A stretch of DNA of 64,000 nt. It comes from FEN-1219 sp963817615. Lineage in GTDB: Bacteria; Pseudomonadota; Gammaproteobacteria; Steroidobacterales; Rariloculaceae. The stretch lies in assembly GCA_963817615.1 (NCBI GenBank), contig CAWFPH010000003.1, positions 1,736,001-1,800,000 of the forward strand, read 5' to 3'. Numbering within the stretch: the first letter of the stretch is position 1; each line of letters begins with the position of its first letter. Below are positions 48,962-59,471 of this stretch, piece after piece. The position numbers and the translations under genes are program-made. Under the pieces are notes generated by a model, which saw nothing but the letters and a program-made list of their open reading frames with translations, was not told the DNA's origin and searched no databases.

Positions 48962-51185
48962 CGATGCCAGCCTCCTCCATGGTCTCGACCATCCGCGCCG
49001 CGCGGTTGTAGCCGATCTTCAACCGCCGCTGAATGCCTGAAATGGAGGCCTTGCGCGTTTCGGTCACGATGCGGACCGCTTGATCGTAGAGCGGATCTTG
49101 CTCGCCGTCCAACTCGCCGGCGGCGCCTCCCGCCGGCTCGAGCCCGAGCACGTCGCCGGCCGGCCCGTCGAGCACGTCGTCGATATAGGAAGGGCTGCCC
49201 GTCGCGCGCAGCGCCTTGACGACGGAGTGCACCTCGTTGTCCGACACGAATGCGCCGTGCACGCGGATCGGCGTGGAGGTGCCCGACGGTAGATACAGCA
49301 TGTCGCCGTGACCGAGCAGATGCTCGGCGCCGATCTGGTCCAAGATCGTGCGCGAGTCGACTTTTGCGGAGACCTGGAATGCGATGCGGCACGGGATGTT
49401 GGCTTTGATGAGACCCGTGATCACGTCGACCGACGGCCGCTGCGTCGCGACGATCATGTGGATGCCGGCCGCCCGGGCCTTCTGCGCGAGCCGCGCAATC
49501 AGCTCTTCGACCTTCTTGCCGACCATCATCATCATGTCGGCGAGCTCGTCGATGATCACCACGATGTACGGCAGGGTGCCGAGCGGCGGCGCTTGCTCGT
49601 CCTCGAGGGTCGGCGTAAACGTCGGGTCGAGCAGCGGTTCGCCCTTCTCCTCGGCTTCCGTGACCTTGCGGTTGTAGCTCGAGAGGTGGCGCACACCGAG
49701 CTTCGCGAGCAGCGCGTAGCGGCGCTCCATCTCGGCCACGCACCAGCGCAACGCGTTCGCGGCCTGCTTCATGTCGGTCACGACCGGCGCGAGCAGATGC
49801 GGGATGCCCTCGTAGACCGAGAGCTCGAGCATCTTCGGATCGATCATGATCAACCGCACGTGCTCGGGCGTGGACTTGTACAACAGCGACAGCACCATCG
49901 CGTTCAACGCGACCGACTTGCCCGACCCCGTGGTGCCCGCGATCAGGAGATGCGGCATCCGCGCGAGGTCCGCGACCACGGGCTGCCCGCCGATGTCCTT
50001 GCCGAGCGCGAGCGTGAGCGGCGACTTGAGCTCGTCGTAGACTTGCGACTTCACGATCTCGCCGAGCGCGACGATCTCGCGCGACTCGTTCGGGATCTCG
50101 AGGCCCACGTAAGGCTTGCCGGGAATGATCTCGACCACTCGCACGCTGACCGTGGCGAGCGAGCGCGCAAGATCCTTCGCGAGGTTGCTGATCTGACTGC
50201 TCTTCACGCCCGCAGCGGGCTTGATTTCGAAACGCGTGACCACGGGACCCGGATGGACAGCCACGACCTCGGCCTCGACGCCGAAGTCGGCGAGCTTCAG
50301 CTCGACGAGCCGCGACATCGCCTCGAGCGCCTCGGCCGAATAGCCGCCCATCTTCGGCGGCGGATCCTCGAGCAGCGACAACGGCGGTAGCTCGGTGGAC
50401 GCCGGCGGCTCGAACAGCGGCACCTGACGCTCGCGCTCGAGCCGTGAGCTGACCTCGACCTTCTCGAGCGTCGGCTCGATCCGCGGCGCGGGCGCCTTCG
50501 GTTTCGCGCGCACCTTGCTCACGACCTCTTGCCGCTGCTGCTTCGCGCGGCGGCCCACGAGCCAAATCCGCAGCCGGTTGGCGAGCACGTTGAGCTCCGT
50601 GACGCCCCCATAGACGGCGCGGCCCGTGCGATCCATCACCGCGAGCCACGACACGCCGGTTGCGAGCGAGACCCCCGCGAGCCACAGCACGAGCAGCAGC
50701 ACCGTCGCACCGAGCAGCCCCAAGCCGCGCTCGAGGCCGCCACCGACCACCTGGCCCAGGATGCCGCCCGCCGTCTCACGCATTTGCGGCGCGCCGAAAT
50801 GCAGCGTTGCGAGCCCAGAGCTCGTCGCAATCGTCAGCACGAAGCCGACCGCGCGGAAAATCAGCGGCCCGCGGCCCGGCAGCTCGCGGTGCCGAAACAG
50901 GAACACGCCCGCGACCAGCACGAGCACCGGAAAGAGATACGCGGACTCCCCGAACAGCAGGAACGCCAGATCGGCGAACCAAGCACCCGCGGGACCCATG
51001 CGGTTCGCGACGGCGCTCGAGCCGTCGGCCACGCTGAACGCGGGATCGCCGGGGCTGTAGGTCAGGAGCGCGAGCAATAGGATCACGCTCAAGCCTGCGA
51101 GCACCCAGAAGGCCGACTCTCTCAAGCCTCTGATCCGCGGCACAAAAAAGGTATCGACGGCGGCGCCGCCTTTGGCTTTATTCAA
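48897..51185 (-). CDS. ftsK: DNA translocase FtsK
   Basis: 762 residues. Four N-terminal membrane segments (AFWVLAGLSVILLLALLTY and three more to about 180), a short linker, then the motor: Walker A LIAGTTGSGKSVALNAM, Walker B IVVIIDELADMMM, and a C-terminal gamma winged helix (QDPLYDQAVRIVTETRKASISGIQRRLKIGYNRAARMVE). It pumps chromosome DNA through the septum and activates dif recombination. The linker is short, like SpoIIIE or Pseudomonas FtsK. The start is TTG; no other start is available after the preceding in-frame stop. Confidence 0.95.
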   Translation of the reverse strand: MNKAKGGAAVDTFFVPRIRGLRESAFWVLAGLSVILLLALLTYSPGDPAFSVADGSSAVANRMGPAGAWFADLAFLLFGESAYLFPVLVLVAGVFLFRHRELPGRGPLIFRAVGFVLTIATSSGLATLHFGAPQMRETAGGILGQVVGGGLERGLGLLGATVLLLVLWLAGVSLATGVSWLAVMDRTGRAVYGGVTELNVLANRLRIWLVGRRAKQQRQEVVSKVRAKPKAPAPRIEPTLEKVEVSSRLERERQVPLFEPPASTELPPLSLLEDPPPKMGGYSAEALEAMSRLVELKLADFGVEAEVVAVHPGPVVTRFEIKPAAGVKSSQISNLAKDLARSLATVSVRVVEIIPGKPYVGLEIPNESREIVALGEIVKSQVYDELKSPLTLALGKDIGGQPVVADLARMPHLLIAGTTGSGKSVALNAMVLSLLYKSTPEHVRLIMIDPKMLELSVYEGIPHLLAPVVTDMKQAANALRWCVAEMERRYALLAKLGVRHLSSYNRKVTEAEEKGEPLLDPTFTPTLEDEQAPPLGTLPYIVVIIDELADMMMMVGKKVEELIARLAQKARAAGIHMIVATQRPSVDVITGLIKANIPCRIAFQVSAKVDSRTILDQIGAEHLLGHGDMLYLPSGTSTPIRVHGAFVSDNEVHSVVKALRATGSPSYIDDVLDGPAGDVLGLEPAGGAAGELDGEQDPLYDQAVRIVTETRKASISGIQRRLKIGYNRAARMVETMEEAGIVGSLQTNGFREVLAPPPPGLD

Positions 51186-51217
51186 GTTACGCGCGATGAA
51201 CCGAGCATAATCGACTG

Positions 51218-51223
51218 ATTATA
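51218..51223 (-). promoter_or_regulatory. candidate -10 element for ftsK
   Basis: A perfect TATAAT on the minus strand lies 33 bp upstream of the ftsK TTG. The -35 region at the right distance is weak (TAGTCG), so this is a tentative promoter. Confidence 0.3.
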
Positions 51224-51303
51224 CTGATGGCGCAGCGCGCGACTAGCCTTCCTCGTTATCGGGCTCGCGGCTCGCATCGCCGCAATCGAAGCACTACCAT
51301 CGA

Positions 51304-52485
51304 ATGCCGAACGGCGCTTCCTCACCGATGCAACTGCGAATCGCGCAAACCTCGAGCCTGCTCGACACCGACGCGCGCGCATGGAATGCGCTCGCGGGCG
51401 ACAACCCGTTCTTGAAGCACGAGTTCTTGAGCGCGCTCGAGCGCAGCGGCTGCGTGGGTCCGCGCACGGCCTGGCAACCGAGCTACCTGCTCGCGCACGA
51501 CGCGGCGGGGCTCGTCGGCGCGCTGCCGCTGTACTTGAAATACGACTCTCGCGGCGAATTCGTGTTCGATTGGGGCTGGGCCGACGCCTACGAGCGCACG
51601 GGGCGTGCCTACTATCCGAAGCTCGTCGCGTCGGTGCCGTTCACGCCGGCCACCGGCGACCGCCTGCTCGTGCGGCCGGGCGCCGACACGGCGGCCGTCG
51701 CCCGCTCCCTCCTCACGGCCGCACGCGAGCTCGCGGCGGAGGTCGACGCCTCGTCGCTGCACGTGCTGTTCCCGACCGAGCCCGAGCGCGCACTGCTCGA
51801 CGGCGAGGGCTTCTTGAGCCGCAAGAGCTGCCAGTTCCATTGGCACAACGACGGCTACGCCGACTTCGACGATTTTCTCGGCCGCTTCAGCTCCGCGAAA
51901 CGCAAGAAGGCGCGGCGCGAGCGGCGCCGGATCGCCGAGGCGGGCATCGAGTTCGCACAGCTGCGCGGCGACGAGCCGAGCCGCGCGGAGTGGGACGCGA
52001 TCTTCGAGTTCTACTCGCGCACGTTCGAGCGCCGCGGCCGAGCGCCGTATCTGAACCGCGAGTTCTTCGACGACATCGCACGCACGATGCCCGAGAATCT
52101 CGTGCTCGTGGTCGCGCGCCACGGCGGCACGCCGATCGCGGTCGCGATCTGCTTCCGCGGCGCTGCAACGCTCTATGGCCGTTACTGGGGCAGCCTCGCC
52201 GACTTCCACAGCCTGCACTTCGAGACCTGCTACTACCAAGGCATCGAGTACTGCATCCGCGAAGGGCTCGAGAAATTCGAGCCCGGCACGCAAGGCGAGC
52301 ACAAGATCAGCCGCGGCTTCACGCCGAGTGCGACCTGGTCCTGCCACTGGCTGCGCGACCGCGCGTTTCACGCCGCCGTGGCGGACTTTCTCGCGCGCGA
52401 GACGCCGCACGTGGATGCCTATATGGATGAGCTCGAGGAGCACGTGCCGTATCGGCGTGACACGCTCGGCTCGGCCACGGGCTGA
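51304..52485 (+). CDS. GNAT/FemAB-like N-acyltransferase (DUF482 family)
   Basis: 393 residues. NPFLKHEFLSALERSGCVGPRTAWQPSYLLAHD at the N-terminus, SLHVLFPTEPE, RFSSAKRKKARRERRRIAEAG and ATLYGRYWGSLADFHSLHFETCYYQGIEYCIREGLEKFEPGTQGEHKISRGFTP near the end are hallmarks of the DUF482 family, described as peptidogalycan biosynthesis or GNAT-like proteins related to FemAB. Cytosolic; substrate not known. An alternative start is ATG 51328 (MQLRIAQ). It is divergent from ftsK and 6 bp before aat. Confidence 0.82.
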   Translation: MPNGASSPMQLRIAQTSSLLDTDARAWNALAGDNPFLKHEFLSALERSGCVGPRTAWQPSYLLAHDAAGLVGALPLYLKYDSRGEFVFDWGWADAYERTGRAYYPKLVASVPFTPATGDRLLVRPGADTAAVARSLLTAARELAAEVDASSLHVLFPTEPERALLDGEGFLSRKSCQFHWHNDGYADFDDFLGRFSSAKRKKARRERRRIAEAGIEFAQLRGDEPSRAEWDAIFEFYSRTFERRGRAPYLNREFFDDIARTMPENLVLVVARHGGTPIAVAICFRGAATLYGRYWGSLADFHSLHFETCYYQGIEYCIREGLEKFEPGTQGEHKISRGFTPSATWSCHWLRDRAFHAAVADFLARETPHVDAYMDELEEHVPYRRDTLGSATG

Positions 52486-52491
52486 CGTGCG

Positions 52492-53190
52492 GTGACGCGC
52501 CTGCGTTGGTTGTCGCCGGCCGACGCGGCCGATCGCTTTCCGCCGCCGCGGGAAGCGCTCACGGAGCCGAACGGCCTGCTCGCGGCCGGCGGCGATCTCA
52601 CGCCGCAGCGGCTGCTCGCAGCCTATCGCCGCGGGATCTTTCCGTGGTACGAGCAGGGCCAACCGATCCTCTGGTGGAGCCCGAATCCGCGGGCCGTGCT
52701 CGAGCTCGACGCGCTCAAGATCTCCCGAAGCCTGAAGCGCTCCATTAATAAAGGTGGGTTCGAGGTCCGAATCGATACGGCGTTCGCCGCGGTGGTCGCA
52801 GGCTGCGCGGCACCGCGCCGTTACGGCGGCTCGACCTGGATCACGGCCGAGATGGCGCGGGCGTACGCGCGCTTGCACGAGCTCGGCTGGGCACACTCCG
52901 TCGAGAGCTGGCGCGACGGCGCGCTGGTCGGCGGGCTGTACGGCGTCGCCATTGGCCGCGTGTTCTTCGGCGAGTCGATGTTCGCCCGCGCGACGGATGC
53001 ATCGAAAGTCGCGCTCGCGCGGCTCGTCGAGCAGCTTCGCGCGCGCGGCTTCGCGCTGGTCGATTGTCAGGTCGGCTCCGAGCACATGCGCAGTCTCGGC
53101 GCACACGACTTACCGCGCGACGAATTCCTTGCACGCTTGGACGTGCTCTGCGAGCCGCCGGGCACGCCGTGCTCGTGGCGAGCAACCTGA
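52492..53190 (+). CDS. aat: leucyl/phenylalanyl-tRNA-protein transferase
   Basis: 232 residues, full length. Signatures PNGLLAAGGDLTPQRLLAAYRRGIFPWYEQGQPILWWSPNPRAVL, GGSTWITAEMARAYARLHELGWAHSVE and YGVAIGRVFFGESMFARATDASKVAL define Aat. It adds Leu or Phe to the N-terminus of proteins starting with Lys or Arg, marking them for ClpS-ClpAP, whose genes are encoded just downstream on the other strand. GTG start. The order aat-infA-clpA/clpS is as in Escherichia coli. Confidence 0.96.
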   Translation: MTRLRWLSPADAADRFPPPREALTEPNGLLAAGGDLTPQRLLAAYRRGIFPWYEQGQPILWWSPNPRAVLELDALKISRSLKRSINKGGFEVRIDTAFAAVVAGCAAPRRYGGSTWITAEMARAYARLHELGWAHSVESWRDGALVGGLYGVAIGRVFFGESMFARATDASKVALARLVEQLRARGFALVDCQVGSEHMRSLGAHDLPRDEFLARLDVLCEPPGTPCSWRAT

Positions 53191-53309
53191 CGTAAGCGCT
53201 TGTGATGACGCCGCTTTTCGTGCGCCGCAGCGCGGCTGGCGCGCGTTTGCGGCCGTTCTTCCCTTTATGCAACAATGCGGCGCGCGTTCGGCGCCCTGCC
53301 TGTTGCGAA

Positions 53310-53528
53310 ATGGCCAAAGAAGAAGCAATTCAAATGGAAGGAACGGTGGTGGAAACGCTGCCGAACACCACGTTTCGCGTCGCGCTCGAGAACGGCCACG
53401 TCGTCACTGCCCACATCTCGGGCAAGATGCGCAAGCACTACATTCGAATCTTGAAAGGCGACGCCGTCACGGTCGAGCTCACGCCTTACGACCTGACCAA
53501 AGGCCGCATCGTCTACCGCGCGCGCTGA
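53310..53528 (+). CDS. infA: translation initiation factor IF-1
   Basis: 72 residues, the standard length. MAKEEAIQMEGTVVETLPNTTFRVALENGHVV, HISGKMRKHYIRILKGD and the ending LTPYDLTKGRIVYRAR form the S1/OB fold of IF-1. It binds the A site of the 30S subunit during initiation. It converges with clpA (stops 4 bp apart) and lies behind aat. Confidence 0.97.
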   Translation: MAKEEAIQMEGTVVETLPNTTFRVALENGHVVTAHISGKMRKHYIRILKGDAVTVELTPYDLTKGRIVYRAR

Positions 53529-53532
53529 GCGC

Positions 53533-55959
<2,427 letters not shown>

Positions 55960-56289
55960 TTAGGTCTCTTCCATGGTGCAAAGCAGTGGATGTTGATGCT
56001 GCTGGGCCAGTCCCGTGACCTGCGCCACCTTGGTCTCCGCGATCTCATACGTATACACGCCGCAAACGCCTTTGCCCTTGGTATGCACCTCCAACATGAT
56101 CCGGGTGGCCGTGTTGCGGTCGAGCGAGAACACCTTTTCGAGGACCTGAACGACGAACTCCATCGGAGTGTAGTCGTCATTCAACAGAATAACCCGATAC
56201 AGGGGGGGACGCTTGAGGCGCGGCTTGGCCTCTTCGGTCACCAGACCGTAATCGTCATCCTTGCCGACTTTGGAGCGGTCGTTGGCCAT
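55960..56289 (-). CDS. clpS: ATP-dependent Clp protease adaptor ClpS
   Basis: 109 residues. PPLYRVILLNDDYTPMEFVVQVLEKVFSLDRNTATRIMLEVHTKGKGVCGVYTYEIAETKVAQV is the ClpS core with the Asn-Asp-Asp pocket that binds N-degron residues. It hands substrates with Leu, Phe, Tyr or Trp at the N-terminus to ClpA. Start MANDRSK chosen; upstream open frame is not part of the family. Confidence 0.96.
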   Translation of the reverse strand: MANDRSKVGKDDDYGLVTEEAKPRLKRPPLYRVILLNDDYTPMEFVVQVLEKVFSLDRNTATRIMLEVHTKGKGVCGVYTYEIAETKVAQVTGLAQQHQHPLLCTMEET

Positions 56290-56412
56290 CTCAGGGAATT
56301 CTATCGGCCCTCGGAGGTCAATCAAAGACGAAATCGAACGCGTTGGGGATCGGGCTGGGCACTGGATCGCGAGTAACGCGAAAACGATCACAGTGTCTGC
56401 AAATTCAGTCAC

Positions 56413-56442
56413 TTGTTACGGCCGGTGAGGCTGACCTATCAT
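56413..56442 (+). promoter_or_regulatory. candidate sigma-70 promoter of gspC
   Basis: TTGTTA (56413-56418) and TATCAT (56437-56442) are separated by 18 bp and lie 40 bp before the gspC ATG, in the gap between the divergent clpS and gspC genes. Confidence 0.45.
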
Positions 56443-56481
56443 GCTCCGTCGACCGTGGGCTGCGTCGACCGGGCTGCTCGT

Positions 56482-57411
56482 ATGGATTTCGCGAAACGAC
56501 TCGCTGAGCTGAGAGACCAGTCGCCGGAGCAATGGATCGGCGCGGCCAACCGCTATCTCCCTCCCGGAGTGACCGCCCTCCTCGTGCTCGGCATCGCATA
56601 TCAGCTCGCCGCGCTCACCTGGTCGCTCGCGGGGTCGGTCAGCGTCGAAAGCTCCCCGCCCATACCGGTTTCGGGACCTTCCGCGACCACCACGCAAGAT
56701 TCATCGGACCTCGGCATCCTGTCGACCGCGCATCTGTTCGGCGAGGCGCCGAAGCAAACGGCGGCGCCGGTGCTGCCGGCGGTCGTCGACGCGCCCGACA
56801 CGAGCTTGAGCCTCACGCTCACGGGCATCCTCTATAAGGAGGACAAGAGCGGCCAAGCGATCATCGCGGCGAACCGCGGTCAGGAGAAGACCTATCAAAT
56901 CGGCCAGACGATCGACAATGCGAACGGCGCGACGCTGCATTCCGTGCTCTCGGACCGCGTGCTTTTGAACTTGGGGGACCATCTCGAGTCGCTGCGCCTG
57001 CCGAAGCAGCAGACGACGAACGCCGCTGCGGCGCCGCGCCTCCCGGCCGCCATGCTCGCACCGGCCGCCGCGCCCGCGAACGAGTCACTGCGCCAGGTGA
57101 TCAGCCAAAACGCCTCGCGCATCACCGACGTCGTGCGAATCGCGCCGCAGGTCGATCAGGGCAAGGTCGTCGGTTTCCGGGTGAATCCGGGCCGAGATCG
57201 GGACACGTTCGAAACGCTCGGCTTCGAGGCCGGCGACGTGATCACGGACGTGAACGGCACCCCGCTCAACGATGCGCAGGCAGGCCTCAAGGTGTTCGAA
57301 TCGCTCGGCGAGGCCACGATGGCGAACGTGACCGTGCTACGCAACGGCCAGCCGCAGGTGCTCGTCGTGGATACGAGCCAGCTGCAAAACGTCGAGGAGA
57401 ACCGCGAGTGA
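56482..57411 (+). CDS. gspC: type II secretion system protein GspC
   Basis: 309 residues. One membrane segment (VTALLVLGIAYQLAALTWSLAG), then the homology region (SDLGILSTAHLFGEAP, LSLTLTGILYKEDKSGQAIIAANRGQEKTYQIGQTI, VLSDRVLLNLGDHLESLRLPK) and a C-terminal PDZ domain (VVGFRVNPGRDRDTFETLGFEAGDVITDVNGTPLND, VTVLRNGQPQ). GspC links the inner-membrane platform to the secretin GspD. The stop overlaps the gspD GTG. Confidence 0.92.
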   Translation: MDFAKRLAELRDQSPEQWIGAANRYLPPGVTALLVLGIAYQLAALTWSLAGSVSVESSPPIPVSGPSATTTQDSSDLGILSTAHLFGEAPKQTAAPVLPAVVDAPDTSLSLTLTGILYKEDKSGQAIIAANRGQEKTYQIGQTIDNANGATLHSVLSDRVLLNLGDHLESLRLPKQQTTNAAAAPRLPAAMLAPAAAPANESLRQVISQNASRITDVVRIAPQVDQGKVVGFRVNPGRDRDTFETLGFEAGDVITDVNGTPLNDAQAGLKVFESLGEATMANVTVLRNGQPQVLVVDTSQLQNVEENRE

Positions 57412-59471
57412 CGGCAATCGCCGCGCCCGCAATCCGCGATCGTCCTCGCACGGCCGCACGGGCGGCGCTCATGGCTGCGCTCAGCGCCACGCTACTGTTC
57501 GCGCTCGGCCAGGCGTCGGCGCAAACGACCTACACCGCGAACTATCGCGACGCGGATATCCGCGCGTTTGCGGATCAAGTGCAGCAGGTGATCGGCAAGC
57601 CGATCATCGTCGATCCGCGCGTGCGCGCTCAGGTCACCGTGTACTCGAACGCGCCGATGTCGCGCGATGCCTTCTATCAATTGTTCTTGTCGACGCTCGA
57701 GGTGCACGGCTTCGTCGCGCTGAACTCGGGCGATGCGATCGAGATCGTGCCCGACGCAAACGCGCGCTTCGGCACCGGCGACGACTTCGTGACGCAGGTG
57801 GTCGTGCTCCAGCACATCGGCGCCGCGCAGCTCGTGCCGATCCTCAGGCCGCTCTTGCCGCAGTCGGCGCACCTGGCGGGCCTGCAATCGTTCAACGGCC
57901 TGATCATCGCCGACCGGCCGCAGAACCTCGATCGAATCCTCGCGTTGATCCACCGAATGGATCAGGCCGGCAATCAGGAGATCGAGGTCATCCCGCTCGA
58001 GAACGCATCCTCCGAAGAGGTCGTGCGGATGCTGAGCGCGCTCAACCAGGCGTCGCAGGCAGCCGGCGGCGCGCCGCCCGTGCAGGTGATTGCCGATCCG
58101 CGCACCAACAGCATTCTGCTGAGCGGCGCGCCGGCCATGCGTCTGCAATACCGCGGCTTGATCGCGCATCTCGACACGCCGTCCGCGCAGGGCGGCGACA
58201 CGATCGTGCGCTATCTCGATTACGCCGACGCCGAGGATCTCGCGACCAAGCTGCAGGCGCAGTTCGGCGGCAGCGGCAGCTCGTCGAGTGCTCCCCGGCC
58301 GGCCGGCGAAGGCGCGGGCGCCGCGAACGTGCCGAACTCGGGCCCGGTCACGATCTGGGCCGACGCCGGCACGAACGCGCTCGTGATCAATGCGCCCGAG
58401 CGCGTGCGCCACGACATGATCGCGGTCATCAACCAAATCGATATTCCGCGGCTTCAGGTGCAAGTGGACGCCATCATCGTCGAGCTCACGCAGGAGAAAG
58501 CCGCGCAGCTCGGCGTGACGTGGGTGCTCGACGGCTCGAACAACAACCACGGCGCCGGCTTCACCAATTTCAGCGGCACCGCGGGCGGCATCCTCCAGCT
58601 CGCCCAAGCCGGCGCGAGCAGCACGCCGAATCCGTCGTCGATCCCCGACGGGGTCACGATCGGGGTCGGCAAGGTCAGCGACACGGGCACGAGCTGGGCC
58701 GCGCTCATCTCGGCGCTGCGCGGCGACGCCGACACGAACATCGTCTCCACGCCGACCATCGTGACGCTCGACAACGAGGAGGCCGAAATCAAAGTCGGCC
58801 AGGAAGTGCCGTTCGTCACCGGTCAGTTCACGAACACCGGCAGCGCCGCGAACGGCGCGATCAATCCGTTCCAGACCGTGCAGCGCCAAGAGGTCGGCAC
58901 GAACCTCAAAATCACTCCGCAGATCAACGAAGGCAGCGGCGTGAAGCTGCAGATCGAGCAGGAAACCTCGAGCCTTGCGGCCGGCTCTACCGGGGCCGTC
59001 GACCTCGTGACGAACAAGCGCACGATCACGACCTCGGTGTTCGTGAACGACGGCGACGTGCTCGTGCTTGGCGGCCTGATGGACGATCAGCTGCGGCAGA
59101 ACGAGCAGCGCGTGCCGGGGCTCGGCCGAATCCCGGGCCTCGGTTGGCTGTTCCGCGCGCGCAAGACCAGTCACAACAAGACCAACTTGATGGTCTTCAT
59201 AAGACCCACGATCCTGCGCAACGCGGAGGACGCGCGCTTCCAGACGAGCGCGAAGTACCGCAGCATTCAGGATCTGCAGAAACAGTTCGCGACCGACCCG
59301 GTGCGGTTGATGCGCAACGAGCCCCAGCCGACGCTGCCGCCGTTTCCCGAGCCGAAGAATCCGGCCGACGCGCCGCCCGATACGGGCACGAACTCGAGCC
59401 CCAAGAACAAGCGCGAGACACCATCGGCCCCGACCACGCCCGAGAAGAGCAACGATGGCGGTCAACCTTGA
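57408..59471 (+). CDS. gspD: type II secretion system secretin GspD
   Basis: 687 residues. Signal sequence, N0 domain (YTANYRDADIRAFADQVQQVIGKPIIVDPRVRAQVTVYS), three N1-N3 domains (HIGAAQLVPILRPLLPQSAHLAG; VIPLENASSEEVVRMLSALNQ; VRYLDYADAEDLATKLQAQFGG) and a secretin barrel ending VPGLGRIPGLGWLFRARKTSHNKTNLMVFIRPTIL. The C-terminal tail (Pro/Lys rich) is the probable pilotin-binding region. It forms the outer-membrane channel. GTG start coupled to gspC; its end overlaps gspE by 17 bp. Confidence 0.96.
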   Translation: MTAIAAPAIRDRPRTAARAALMAALSATLLFALGQASAQTTYTANYRDADIRAFADQVQQVIGKPIIVDPRVRAQVTVYSNAPMSRDAFYQLFLSTLEVHGFVALNSGDAIEIVPDANARFGTGDDFVTQVVVLQHIGAAQLVPILRPLLPQSAHLAGLQSFNGLIIADRPQNLDRILALIHRMDQAGNQEIEVIPLENASSEEVVRMLSALNQASQAAGGAPPVQVIADPRTNSILLSGAPAMRLQYRGLIAHLDTPSAQGGDTIVRYLDYADAEDLATKLQAQFGGSGSSSSAPRPAGEGAGAANVPNSGPVTIWADAGTNALVINAPERVRHDMIAVINQIDIPRLQVQVDAIIVELTQEKAAQLGVTWVLDGSNNNHGAGFTNFSGTAGGILQLAQAGASSTPNPSSIPDGVTIGVGKVSDTGTSWAALISALRGDADTNIVSTPTIVTLDNEEAEIKVGQEVPFVTGQFTNTGSAANGAINPFQTVQRQEVGTNLKITPQINEGSGVKLQIEQETSSLAAGSTGAVDLVTNKRTITTSVFVNDGDVLVLGGLMDDQLRQNEQRVPGLGRIPGLGWLFRARKTSHNKTNLMVFIRPTILRNAEDARFQTSAKYRSIQDLQKQFATDPVRLMRNEPQPTLPPFPEPKNPADAPPDTGTNSSPKNKRETPSAPTTPEKSNDGGQP

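Noticed and set aside
56601..57344. Minus-strand ORFs opposite gspC
   Set aside because: Low-complexity shadows; gspC on the plus strand has full domain structure.
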